DNA of 64,000 nt, taken from contig CM041298.1 in the NCBI GenBank assembly GCA_023052935.1, positions 2,108,001 through 2,172,000 on the forward strand. The letters run 5' to 3'. Numbering within the stretch: the stretch's first letter is position 1; the number at the start of each line of letters is the position of its first letter. The notes under the pieces were generated by a model, which was given only the letters and a program-made list of their open reading frames with translations, was not told the origin of the DNA and searched no databases. The position numbers and the translations under genes were made by a program. This DNA is from Piezodorus guildinii. Taxonomy: Eukaryota > Arthropoda > Insecta > Hemiptera > Pentatomidae. Of this stretch, positions 32,284 to 43,600 are shown piece after piece.

Positions 32284-34761
32284 TTATAAAGACATGGAAA
32301 AATGGCTTAAATCATCTTGGTCAAAGTCAACTGCATCAGTAACAACCATCGAAATATAATTTTCGAATACATTCCTTACTTTATCACTGTCTTCAAAGAT
32401 GTTTACACGCTCATATGCAGTTTTGGCCATTTCATCGCCTGTTAAAAATAAAAATTAAATAGAATTTTTAAAACTTATTCACTTAATTTATTGATTATTA
32501 TATTAAAAACTAACCAAAATCAGGCATTGGAGCCTTAATGCCAGTTTTTTTTGTATTAGCTAAGATTAGAGTATTCTTCTTTGGAACATAGCTATTAGTA
32601 ACAAATTGATCGTAGTATCGCTCTAATTGAGAAATCTGTTCTCCATCTTCTGGATTGTAAATTAATATGACGCCATGCGCATTCCACAGAAAAACTGGCC
32701 AATAACTTTCATATCTGCAAAACAAACATAACAAATTATTATTATATTTAAATCAAAACTATGGGATCACTTGTAGCTGGATGGTTAGCATAACAGTCTC
32801 CTATGCCAAAGGTCACAGGTTCAAACCCGCAAGTGGTCCTAGGATTTTTTAATGGGAGTAAAAACCGTAGCTGACCTTCGGAGGGGATGTTAAGAGGTGG
32901 TCCCGAGCCTGTGCGATGTCAGATTCTCGTTAAACATCCCTATCCTAATAAAACCTGGATAGGCAAAATTTAGGACTCCAACTGTAGCATCATCCGATCA
33001 GCCATAGTAGCATAAAGTGATGTTAAATAAATAAACAAAAGGACTAAAAAAAAAAAATTATTCAAAATTTAGACGCCTGATAAAAATACAATGAAAACAT
33101 TTCAATCCTAATCTTACCTATTCATGAAATATATAGTAAGAGTATGGATTGTGATTGTGAAAATTTTCAAGTTTGAGTTTCCAACAGTAATACATGTTTT
33201 ATGGACCCTGAGTTCAAATTAATGTCTCGCAAAATGTGTGTGTGCCTTTGTATATGTATGTATAAGTCTAGCGTGATGCCATAAAGAATTGGAAGCTGTA
33301 ATTATACTTCACCTCTATTTTATTAAAATGCACAAAGTTTCAACTATAATGCCATCTTCTGGTGCAAGAATAATTTTTTTATTCCTTAAAATTGTTCCAA
33401 ACTTCTTCGCTTTTTCCTTCAATAAAATAGCAGAAAAGTATAATTACAGCCCCCAATTCTACAACAGACTTTGACCTTCATCTTGAATTATCAACACCTA
33501 ACTGAAATTTCATATTAAGACAATTATATGTCCAGGATATTACTGTATTACTTTTTCATCAAATTCGATGAAACAGAAGTGCCACTTTATATCATGCATT
33601 TAGCACATTATTTAGCTTTTCTCAAAAAATGTTCTGATGGTTTTTATTAGATTCACTACAATCATAATGGATGAATCTAAAAGAAATATACAATCAACTG
33701 AAGGAGAAAACAGTAGACATATTTTTCATGGTGATTTTTTTTTTTTTCCGCATGTAAGATTAGTAATATTGTAGAAGTGAGGAAAATGGCATTAACTTTA
33801 GTTATTGTCGTGGATAATAATTTATTTGTTTGTTTATTTATTTAAGATCACTTTATGCTACTGTGGCCGATGAAGTGGTTCTTCTATTTTGCCTATCCAG
33901 GTTTTATTAGAATAGGGATCTTTAACGAGTACCTGACTTTGCATAGGCTCGGGACAACCTTTTAATGTCCTCTCCGATGGACGGCATAACTAAGGATTTT
34001 TTACTCCCATAAAAAAATCCTACGACCATTGGGTTAGAATCCATGACCATTGGCATAAGAGGCTGTTATGCTAGCCACCGTATTACAGGTGATCCCTGAG
34101 GATAATAATTTTTATTGTTATATTATTTAATTTAATAAATGCTGCCATCGAAACAATCTAATGCTGTTTTACTTTCATTCAACTTTAAGTATATTTAAAA
34201 CCATATTTATATAAGTGATTGTAGTGAGTTTATTTATTTTTATTTGGAATATAATTTAAGGTTTCTTCTGTTCAAATTTCTTCAATACAAACCATATCAT
34301 ATCATTCATTTTTATTTTATTCACCAGCCCAAACTGAATAATGATGACCTTTTGCTGATAATTATTTTATCCTAAATTACTGAGATGAAACAGTACCCTT
34401 AAACTTAAAAACTAATTTTCAACTGACTATTGTATGCCTAATCGTAATTTTTAAAGATATATTTGATATTTCACCAACCTCAGTTCTCCAGAACAATCCC
34501 AAAGTTCGATCTCTGTTTGAGACGGTTCATTATTTTTCAGTTCAAATTCTAAAATTCTCACTCCTGGTGTCGGACGGTATTCTGTATTCGTATAATCAAT
34601 AGCTTCAGAGAGGAAATTTGCAATTGTTGATTTACCAGACTGGAGAAAGATTAAGAATTTTCTTGATCAATAAAGAAGTAAATATACGAGTAATGGACAT
34701 TTTTTAAATTAAAATAACTTACTTTACTAGGACCTATCAAAACAATCTTTAGTTTAATCAT
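32284..34761 (-). CDS. IFT22: IFT22 (RABL5), intraflagellar transport GTPase-like protein, complete
   Basis: Exons in transcript order: 34761-34723, 34639-34479, 32714-32515, 32438-32284. All junctions are GT-AG and the 555 coding bases give 184 residues; human IFT22 has 185. The protein starts MIKLKIVLIGPSKSGKST, a P-loop split by intron 1 after codon 13. TPGVRILEFEL and ELWDCSGE match the switch I/II regions of the family, then YWPVFLWNAHGVILIYNPED follows. The fourth G motif is poorly conserved (ANTKKTG), as usual for IFT22. Family role: a small Rab-like subunit of IFT complex B, moving along ciliary axonemes; in insects it acts in ciliated sensory neurons and possibly sperm. Introns contain SINEs (32762-33020, 33828-34098). 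Two X-box sites lie upstream. Confidence 0.96.
32762..33020 (+). mobile_element. SINE-2 copy in IFT22 intron 2
   Basis: A full copy with head TAGCTGGATGGTTAGCATAA, B box GGTTCAAACCCGC, the body TCCTAGGATTTTTTAATGGG and the tail ending near AATAAATAAACA. Confidence 0.9.
33113..33790 (-). mobile_element. ACTTTCAC-family element, diverged copy G
   Basis: The left part (CTTACCTATTCATGAAATAT, TTGTGAAAATTTTCAAGTTT) and later blocks match the family in reverse. It is heavily diverged and incomplete and lies in IFT22 intron 2. Confidence 0.6.
33828..34098 (-). mobile_element. SINE-2 copy in IFT22 intron 2
   Basis: The reverse copy begins TTTGTTTATTTATTT, contains TTTTGCCTATCCAGGTTTTA and ends with the tRNA-like head, TGTTATGCTAGCCACC. 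Confidence 0.88.
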
Positions 34762-34841
34762 AGTGTTGCTTTCTCAAATAAGCATGGTATATATTTCAGA
34801 TCAATTGGTATGAAGAACTAGGAACACTGCATTGTATTGTC

Positions 34842-34855
34842 GTTGCCATGGCAAC
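34842..34855. promoter_or_regulatory. X-box (RFX site) 1 upstream of IFT22
   Basis: The 14-mer GTTGCCATGGCAAC is a perfect palindrome and a full match to the RFX/DAF-19 X-box consensus (GTHNYY-AT-RRNAAC). Its near edge is 81 bp upstream of the IFT22 ATG. RFX factors switch on ciliary genes in nematodes, flies and vertebrates. Confidence 0.9.
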
Positions 34856-34868
34856 CTGTATGTTGTAT

Positions 34869-34882
34869 ATTGCCATGGCAAC
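34869..34882. promoter_or_regulatory. X-box (RFX site) 2 upstream of IFT22
   Basis: ATTGCCATGGCAAC differs from the first site at one outer base. Its near edge is 108 bp upstream of the ATG and its centre is 27 bp from that of the first site. Confidence 0.82.
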
Positions 34883-35087
34883 CAATCATAACTTCACCCT
34901 GTTAGATTTTTATATGTGATAATAACAGCGCTTAATGTTGAAACAAATCATGGTTGATAAGAATTTATTATTTTCAACTATTTAAAAAATATTCTGTATG
35001 AAAATGATAAAAATCTGGTGTGCACAACCCATGACTTCCACTTGCCTTTCTTGTATGAATTGATTTAAGTATTTTTGAAATTAAATT

Positions 35088-35366
35088 ATGGTGTCATATG
35101 TAAGGTAGAGGGTAGTACAACAATCATCTATGCGGAACGTCAAACCCAGCAGATATCTCTAGGATTTTTCAAAGAGAGTAAAAAATTCTTGGTTATTCCG
35201 TCCTTTGGAGGGGGACGTAAAATGGTGGTGCCAAGCCTGTGCGATGTCAGATACTCGTTAAAGATCCCCGTCCTAATTAAAACTGGATAGGGAAAATTTA
35301 GAAGTCCCACTGTAGCATCCTCTGATTTGCCACAGAATCATAGACTGATGTTATATTAATAGTAAT
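35088..35366 (+). mobile_element. SINE-2 copy, head eroded
   Basis: The body (TCTAGGATTTTTCAAAGAGA, GGAGGGGGACGTAAAATGGT) and the tail match SINE-2; the tRNA-like head is poorly preserved. Confidence 0.75.
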
Positions 35367-35751
35367 AATAATAAAATTAGAGTTGAAAGAAAATATATAT
35401 ATTTTTAGATGGAAACATTTATTTTAAATCAAATGGTATAACAGTAGAAACTATTTTACATATTAATATCTTATACAATATTAAGCAGGGTTTTTGTTGT
35501 TACTTTTTTCACTCTCCATTACCATCTATAACTTTGTATGTTTGATAACTTTTTTTTTTTTAAGTCTTTAGCTTTCTAACCTATACACCTACAATGCAGT
35601 TCATATTTGTGAGGGAAAAAATCTAATCTGGGAAAATCTTTTGTAGTTTTCACCTTCAGCTGGTTATGAAATTCTTTCATATTTACCTTTTTTTCATCAA
35701 TTCTAACAACTTTTAATCAATGATTATTCCAAATAAACAAAACCAAAGGTA

Positions 35752-36456
35752 TTGGAGAGAAGTTGATTCCAGATGCAGTCATAAAAATACTCAATTAAGT
35801 AGAAAATTTAATTTATTTGTGCCAACGTTTCGGCCTATAACACAAAAGATAACAATCACTAGCAGGATACAATATATCAAGAAGATAAGTAAAAGAAATC
35901 ATTCTGATAATTAGAAACAAAATACAACATTAGTTATGATAATTAACAAATATTATAATTGTTATAAACAAAAGGACAACATTTTTTTTAGATAATTCAA
36001 TAAAAAATAAATTTGTAGGTATTATTATGTATTTGTATGGTGTGAAAAAAGAGTCATATATGAAGTACAAAATGTGTGTAATATACAAATTGTATGTCAT
36101 ATATATATAACTCTTATTTCAAACTATAATTTTTTTTTTCCCACACCATATCTGATTATTAACCTTTTATTAAATTATAAACAATTTTCTTTTGCCATTG
36201 TGTTTTTAACTATTATAATATTTGTTAAATATCAACTACTGTTCTATTTTGTTTGTAATTATCAGTATAATTTATTTTACTTGTCATCTTTATATATTGT
36301 ATTCTACAACTGTTTGTTATCTTTTGTTTTATAGCCCTGAAATTTAGGCCGAAAAGTTGGCACAAATAAATTAAGTTTTCTACTTAAGCGTTTTTATGAC
36401 TGTACCCAAAATCAACTTCTTTACAATACATACACACAGTCAACCATTCTCACATC
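35752..36456 (+). mobile_element. Penelope-like element copy (PLE-a) with inverted ends
   Basis: The two ends are long inverted repeats. GAAGTTGATT, CAGTCATAAAAAT and GTGCCAACGTTTCGGCC at the left mirror GGCCGAAAAGTTGGCAC, GTTTTTATGACTG and AATCAACTTC at the right. Damaged hammerhead motifs lie at 35821-35837 (-) and 36333-36365 (+). The similar AAAGGTA at both borders may be an eroded target duplication. No coding sequence is left. Confidence 0.65.
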
Positions 36457-36769
36457 AAACACTAAAGGTACTTAAAAGGAATAAATTTACAAAATTTGGC
36501 ATTTAAGCCCTGTCGAACTATCCAACATAGTTTTTAAATTATAATAAAAATGCATTTAATTTTAAATCGATAAAGGGTTAAACCGATAAAATTGTTCACT
36601 AATATTAAATAACCCGTCAATATAGGTGAAAAAGTCTATAATTTTGTAAAGTTCCCAAGCATAAACTTGTTGTTTTTTTAAATATATTAATTACAATTTA
36701 CAACTGTATTAATAATACGCCAATTAAATTTGAGTGTAATATAATAATATAAATAAAAAGTCCTGATAC

Positions 36770-37087
36770 TTAAGTAGAGAAACTACGTATTGGCATAAAT
36801 CATAAAATATTCTATACTAGAAGGACACGGAACCATCTTCTTTTCAGATACCTCAGAATCAAAGATGAAGCAAGGATTGAAACTAGTGGGTTAGAGTGGG
36901 GACGGAGTTTTTCAAGAAAGCATTGGTACCTTGTTTGGGACAAAACAGCAACACATGGATCATTAAGGTCTTTGCGGATGAATTTATTCATTACAAAGTA
37001 AGGAGCATTGAGAATTTTATAAAGGATTTTGGATTGGGTTGGTTTAGTAGAGTCCTACAGCTCTACTCCATAATAAATTTGTTTTAA
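36770..37087 (-). mobile_element. Jockey 3' end fragment, diverged
   Basis: In reverse it aligns with the last 300 bp of the Jockey copies at 15064 and 42428 (AACATGGATCATTAAGGTCT and AAAGGATTTTGGATT blocks). The frame is destroyed. Confidence 0.7.
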
Positions 37088-38142
37088 AAATAAATTTCAA
37101 TATCACACGACTTTTCATTTTTTATCTAGGCTTACTATACACATACATGGACCATTTTGCGAGACTTGATTATTAGAACTCAGAGCTCCTTAAAACTTGT
37201 ATTTCTATTGAAAACTGGAATTTGAAACTTTTTTACAAGGAGAACATGTCTTACATAGTGTTGTGTGAGTGTTACATTGTGTGATAAAACATGTTACATA
37301 GTGAGAACTATGTTTCATATGTAGATCGATGAAAAAAAACAAAAGATCACCATCTCATTCCTATAAGTAGATAAACATATACAATATAAAAAAATTAATG
37401 CAATAGCCTTGGGAATAATGAAACACTTCATTCATTCAGCCATTTATTAACAGGCATAAACATCTATTATCTAGCAAATACATAGAAAAATAAATTTATA
37501 TATAGTATATATACACATAAATACAATAATATTTATAGCGCAGCAAACTAATAAGCCTAAAAGTTAATAAATACAAAAAAAGGATTGTATGAAATGAGAG
37601 AGATACATGAAATCAATAAATTGAATATTGAACAGCTGATCATATGTATATAATGAAGAATGATATGATTCAGGTGGCAGTCAATAAATCATTAAAAAAA
37701 TAATGAAAGCTATTAACTGTAAAATTGCCATGAAAAATTAAATTAAAAAGATAAAATTAGCTAAAAACTGTTTTTTATCTAATCGTTTAGTTTGTTCATG
37801 ACAATATTTATTCATTTGTTATATCAATACAAACCAGAAATAGTATATTGTTACTTTTTAGCCCTGATGAAGACCTAATTTAAATTTAAATTATTTTTCG
37901 TAAACATTCATTGACATTTCAACCTTAAAAATAAATTAATAATGTACTTTTATTTGACCATTGAGATTATATTATGGAGAATTTCGTCAGGGTGTGGTCA
38001 CCAAGAAAACATTACCAAGACAAACTTATTTTATTTTCATATTCTTTATACCCATAAAATATTTTCATTCAAATATTATCATTTTACTGAGAAGAAGTTA
38101 ATTAGGGGTGCAGTCACTCAGCCACAGGCTCCCCTATATATA

Positions 38143-39051
38143 TTGGGTTGATGCGAAATTAATGCAGGTTTCCTCTATTGCAATATCTTAATTCCAATTG
38201 TGTAAACAAAGCTAATCCTAACATTGATCATTATTATACCAAAACAAACCTTATCTAATACCCTCTCTTTCACCATGAATTTGTTTAGTAAAATCGTTTT
38301 GTTCAGTGTGTTCAAAGGTCTTGAATCGAAAATGTCAAAGTGCGATTTTCGTCAAATTTATTTTTTCCAATTTAAATTAGGGCGCAGCGCTGCGCAAACG
38401 GCTCGTAATATTAATGAAGTGTGGGATCAGGGGGCTATTAATGAGTGCACGGTGCAGCGTTGGTTCCAGAAGTTTCGCAGAGGAGATTTCGACCTCGAAG
38501 ACAAGGAAGGTCGGGGCCGTCATCTTGCTCTGGACAACGACCAGCTGAGGTCAAAGCTTTCTCAATCGAGGTGAGACTATAACTGCTGACAAGTACTGTC
38601 AAGAAATTGACAGCATGAATCAAAAATTGCAACGTCTTTGCCCAGCATTGATGAATCGGAAGGGGCCGATCCTGCTCCACGATAACGCCAGACCACACGT
38701 TGCACAACCAACGCTTCGACGACTGCACGAGTTGGGCTACGAAGTTCTCCAACATCCGCCTTATTCACCTGACCTCTCTCCTACAGACTTCCACTTTTTC
38801 AGGCATCTGGACAACTTTTTGAGGGAGAAAAATTTTCAAAACCAGGACGACATTGAAAATTCTTTTCGTGATTTCATTGAGTCCAGGGATTCGGATTTTT
38901 TTTCTGGTGGAATAAGAAAGCTTGTTGAACGTTGGCAAAAGTGCATTGATTCAGATGGAAATTATTTTGATTAAATATATATGGTTAAAGTAAAGATATG
39001 GCGTATTTACAATACCTACTAAAAACCTGCATTAATTTTGCATCAACCCAA
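38143..39051 (+). mobile_element. mariner transposon, centrally deleted
   Basis: Inverted ends starting TTGGGTTGATGCGAAATTAA are flanked by TA. From 38332 the HTH domain is encoded (SKCDFRQIYFFQFKLGRSAA, then TVQRWFQKFRRGDFDLEDKE). From 38615 the catalytic C-terminal half is open: ILLHDNARPHVA (second Asp), HPPYSPDLSPTDFHFFRHLD (third Asp) to the end at 38974. The region between, with the first catalytic Asp, is missing (909 bp versus about 1.3 kb for full mariners). Confidence 0.93.
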
Positions 39052-39367
39052 TAATTTATATTAAATTTTGTTTTTAATTATTAATATAATTTCTTTTACA
39101 TATCGTCTTTGTAATCATCTCTCTTAGTACTTAGAATTTATACTTTATACTGTCTAAAATATTTATTTATTTTCATTAAATATTTTTGATACAACTGGTT
39201 GTTATCTTTTATTTTATAGTCCTTAGATGACCTAAAATTTTGGTTTAAACATTGGGACAATTAAGTTTCAACTTAATTGTTTTGTAATTTTATAACTGTT
39301 ATCTTATTACTATACCCTATTCATGATTTTTTTTCTTTTAATTGTACTGGTTGTCTAGTTTTTCTTA

Positions 39368-39405
39368 ACCCTGAAGAAGGCCTCCATTTAGGCCTGAAAG
39401 TCGGC
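39368..39405 (+). ncRNA. Hammerhead ribozyme motif (Penelope-like tail)
   Basis: CTGAAGA (39371-39377) is followed by the stem II pair AGGCC/GGCCT (loop of 8) and by GAAA-GTC-GGC. This fits the CUGANGA...GAAA core with a putative cleavage site after GTC. Stem I is short (CC/GG). Confidence 0.7.
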
Positions 39406-39424
39406 AAACAAATAAAATAAGTTT

Positions 39425-39640
39425 GTCATATTGGTGTGTTTTCTTGGTGACAGCAACCCAAAAAAGTTTTCCATCATCAAAATCAATTAAATTCATTAAG
39501 AACATAATGAAACAAAAAATAAATAAGTGTGTGCAAGATGAAATGAATCCTATAGGAGCTGTTTTCTTGGGAGATTCAATTGAGGCAATGATTCCAAAAG
39601 ATACTAAAGGACATTTTTTTTTGCAAAATTGATATTTTTT
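39425..39640 (+). other. Unrecognised open segment
   Basis: A 70-codon frame ends KGHFFLQN at 39632. It contains MNPIGAVFLGDSIEAMIPKD, which does not look like random AT-rich sequence, but I recognise no family and see no splice context. It may be a fragment of a mobile-element protein. Confidence 0.3.
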
Positions 39641-39869
39641 TTTTTTTTTTGTTTCATCAAATTTCATCATTCGATTCCATCTTAAAACACACTGTTCCAT
39701 TAAAAATAGTTTTATAAATAGTTCTTTCCAGAAGTAATTAAATACATATTTAAGTAACTTCCAAAGCATACTTAAACATTTCCTTTAACAAAATTAATAA
39801 AAATTTATCAATACATTAAAGAAAAAAAGAAATCTAGATTTTATTAAAAAAACAATAAATGAATTGGTT

Positions 39870-39935
39870 CTTACCTGGATACCTAGAGAGCAGTAGTGTT
39901 CTGTATACACTATACCACACTGCTTCTTAATATTA
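39870..39935 (-). mobile_element. SINE-1 head fragment
   Basis: In reverse it reads GTGGTATAGTGTATACAGAA followed by the CTGCTCTCTAGGTATCCAG part of the tRNA-like head. Confidence 0.55.
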
Positions 39936-40289
39936 ATATAATACCTAATGGAAATCATTGCCTCCATTGTTTAGACATATTTAAGTTGTAAATAATATAA
40001 GATATTTATCAAAACGTTTAGTGGTCCCAGTAAGGATCGTTAAAATCATGGATTCTCTCTATAATTACATTCATTTCCTGTTTATTGAAAACTAAATGCA
40101 ACTAGATAGGATTTAAACTGAGTTTTTTTTTTTTTTTTGTTAAGAGTAAAATATGTATCAAAATAACAATGATAGGGTAACTTTTTATTGATGAAACTGG
40201 AACATTATATTTAATTTACTTTGATGAATATGCGTACTTTATTGTTAATGTATGGTTTTTCAAAGTCCAATCTAATGGTAGCACTCAAA

Positions 40290-40490
40290 ATATAATTATA
40301 AGTCAGGACGTCTCGTCGCAATCTTCTTTTCATGGAAGAGAAAGCAAGGATGAAAATTAGTGTACAACAGTGGGACTATGGAGTTTGTCGTAGAATGAAT
40401 GATGGCAAGTGTGGAGCAAATTGGCTACATATGGAACATTAAGGTCATTATGAATGAGTTTAATCGTGACAAAGTAAAAATCAGTTTAAT
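40290..40490 (-). mobile_element. Jockey 3' fragment, strongly diverged
   Basis: It aligns in reverse with the C-terminal region of the Jockey copy at 42428 (GGAAGAGAAAGCAAGGATGA and GGAACATTAAGGTC). Confidence 0.65.
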
Positions 40491-40699
40491 TAATTTTTTT
40501 CTAATATGTATAATAGATAAATGGATGACAAGATTTTCATCTAATAAAGAATTCATTTAAGAAATTATTAGTGAAATATGAAAGGAGCAGACTTTTAAAT
40601 CATCTTACTTAAAAAATAGTTCAATACTTGGAGAATGAACCATTGAATTAATACTTCTGATGGTAGACTATTATTATAATTTTTTTCCAAACATAAGTT

Positions 40700-43600
40700 T
40701 TAACAATAATAAATTATTAAATTTTCCACAGACTGAATATCGTCCAAAACAGAATTGATTAAAACGGGATCATAATCCACAGTCTTCTTTGGACCTGTTG
40801 AGAAAGATGAAAATAATTAAAAAAGATTACAAAAAGTATTTACATATAAAACATATTATATGGGATTGAATTTACAGATCTTTAGTTTTCAGTCTAATTA
40901 CTTATTATGTTTAATGTCATAAACATCTGGTACTAACAACACCCGATTTTCACATACCTCCGCTGTTAAAATCAATTTAAGAACTTTTAAATAAAGATAG
41001 ATATGAAAAAATGTTTAAGTAACTATATTGAGTTTCGATAGAAACATGTGTTTTATGTTTACCCATTTTTTATCAATGCTAACAAGATGGTATGGTTATT
41101 TTTATATAATATACAAAATTTAAAGTACTTAGAGGAAGAAAATTAAAAATATCAGCATTTAAGTTATGTCAGACTATTTCAATCAGAATGAAACCTATAC
41201 GATATTAAAGCTCATTAAATTTTACATTGATATAGTGAGTTTACTTAAAATTGTTAGAACCGTTTGGGAAAATTGTGAAAATGTTCAAAATGCATGGTAA
41301 GAAGTAGACTTCTGGTCAGCCGGTTTTACTGAAAAAAGTTGCTATAACATATTGGGCGTATAGTTATCTTCAATACGAAATTTTAGTTTTGTACGAGTCA
41401 ACGTTTTTGTGCTAGACTTAGCACCCACACACACAGACCTTTTTGCGGGACTTGGTTATTTAGACTCTGTGGGCACTAAAACATGTATTTCCGATGAAAG
41501 CTAAAATCTGAAAATTTTCACAATTGCAATACTTTCTTTAACTATATATTTCATGTGCAGGTAAGTGAAAGTAAAAAATATTTTATGTATAGGTAAGTAA
41601 AGGAAATAATAATCTAATTTTACTTTATATATTCACATGTATTTTTCATCAATAAAAATATTACCTGAATAAAAAGGTGAATCTTCATCGAAACAAATAT
41701 CCGCATTGCTAATTGCTTCCGAAAGTAAGTCAGGTTCGTTCCTAGGCTCCATATTAAAGGAAGATATGAGGCTTGAAAACGAGCATTCGATGTCTTTATC
41801 TGAAAACGAATAATTTTCATCAGGTAAATCGGCAATTGCCGATAATGATATATCTTCCGGAGAGTCCAATTCCATAATCGGAGACGGAAGTCTGTCCACA
41901 CTGCTCAGAAGTGGAGAGTTGGTGTTCAGAACGGAAGAATAATTAAGTACGTTATTATCCCAATTATCTATGAGAGAAGAAGATGTCCTCATTTCAGAAA
42001 TGGAAGACATCCTGTCTTCTTCTGGAGGTTCTAAGACAGGCGGAGGTGTTTCGGGAACTGGAGTTAATAAATTATTATTATTATTAATATTATTATTATT
42101 ATTATATTATATTATTAGTAGTATTTTATTGTTATTGTTGTTATTTTTCTGTTTATTTAAAGTGTTCCTTCCAGCATAGGTCTTAAGAACTGGTTGTACT
42201 TTGATCGTTTCCATTTCAGACGAATCCGGCGAGGCAGGCCTTTTGTTCGTTTGGTTTGCCATTTCGTTTATCACATCTTCCACTGGATTGAGAAATGAGC
42301 ACGTTACAGTGACTGAAGTATTTGTAGGAGGTGGAGTGTCTTCTTGAGCTTTCTCCTGCTGATTTTTTTCTGAAACAGAAAAAAATAACATAAATTGTTA
42401 AAAATATTATTTATTGATACCTAAAACTTTATTGTACAACACATTTAGTAAATAGGCCAAAAGAAAATAGACATGTAGAGAAGCTTCCCATCGGCAGCAC
42501 TCTAAAAATATTCTAAACTAGGTCTTAAGGCCATCTCCTTTTCAGATGCCTCATAGGATTGTAAGGGATGGAAGAGGAAGCAAGGATTGAAACTACAGGA
42601 TTAGAGTAGGAATGGAGTTTGTCATGAAAGGAATGATATCTGGTTCGGGCCAAATCAGTAAAATATGGAACATTAAGGTCTTTATGGATGAGCTTATTTG
42701 TGACAAAGTAAGGAGCGTTAAGGATTTTTTGAAGGATTTTGGATTGTACGGATTAGATACGGGAAGAATTTGATGGTTTAGTAGAGTCCCACAGCTCAAC
42801 TCTGTAAGTCCAGATAGGCCTTATGATGGTCATGTAGATGAGCCTTTTGTAGTTAAGTGGAAGGTTTGAGCGTCTGTCCAGTAAGTGTTGAAGTAAGCGA
42901 AAGCGGCGAGCAGTCTCTTGTCGTTTCAGTCTAGTGTGCGGATCCTAGTAGGAGTCCTAGGTAACGGATCTGTTCAACTGGAATAAGCGGAATGTTATTA
43001 AAGGATACTGTAGGGCAGGATGTCATAGGTTTACGGCTGAGGATAAAGGTTATTTGGTGGGATTTGCTGCAATAAAAAAAAAAAAAAATAGATATCATTA
43101 TACATGAGACACTAGACTACAGATCTACAAGTCCTGGGTTGTGGGAGACATAACATCCTGGGGCTACTCCTTTCCCTAAGTAGGTGACCAAAATTAAAAA
43201 TTAAATTAAGATGGGGAATTAAACAAAATTGTCAGAGATGTATTGGGTAGTAAAATAAGTTCAAAGCATTATTTTACTGACGATGACTTCAATAAAAACT
43301 TCAGATTCTTGTAAATATTTTTAATCAATTATATATGAACTATTTCGATCTATTACTTGTTGCCCTCATTCATGTAATTTTTTGAATTTGGTCATCATCA
43401 ACAGTTAAAGGACAACCCGGAAACTTTGCATCTTCCAAGTCAAAATTCTGAACCGAGAAAACCACTTACGGACGGTGCTTTCTCCTAAGACATCTATGCC
43501 ATACATACTGTAAATTTTTTTAACTCTCTGCGCAGCGAATTTTCCTTTTTTGATATGAAAAAATCATTAAATGATGAAAATGAGTTTTTTCTCTTCCGTT

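Larger units (their letters stand above)
35014..37245 (+). mobile_element. ACTTTCAC-family element, copy H, with nested insertions
   Basis: It begins TCTGGTGTGCACAACCC and the family blocks resume at 35510-35750, 36457-36600 and 37100-37240 (GCGAGACTTGATTATTAGAA). Between them are a SINE-2, a Penelope-like copy and a Jockey fragment. It is heavily diverged. Confidence 0.65.
37780..39490 (+). mobile_element. Penelope-like tails (PLE-b/PLE-c) split by a mariner
   Basis: TTTAGCCCTGATGAAGACC at 37857 is a damaged hammerhead-type tail. Bases 37985-38035 (GTCACCAAGAAAAC, ACAAACTTATTTTATTTT) are the inverse of 39405-39460, so the segment has the inverted ends typical of these elements. The mariner at 38143-39051 sits between them. 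The hammerhead motif at 39368-39405 is in the right tail. Confidence 0.6.

Noticed and set aside
36074..36334. Hydrophobic 86-codon frame
   Set aside because: It lies within an AT-rich Penelope-like copy, has no counterpart in other copies and no splice or start context.
39365..39769. 134-codon minus-strand frame
   Set aside because: It overlaps a Penelope-like tail and low-complexity sequence; no family resemblance.
42011..42313. An intron that would remove the in-frame stop of THAP gene A
   Set aside because: The only phase-compatible pair uses a weak GTGCTC donor and a poor acceptor (GACAG) and discards otherwise well-formed coding sequence. Kept only as an alternative in the findings.
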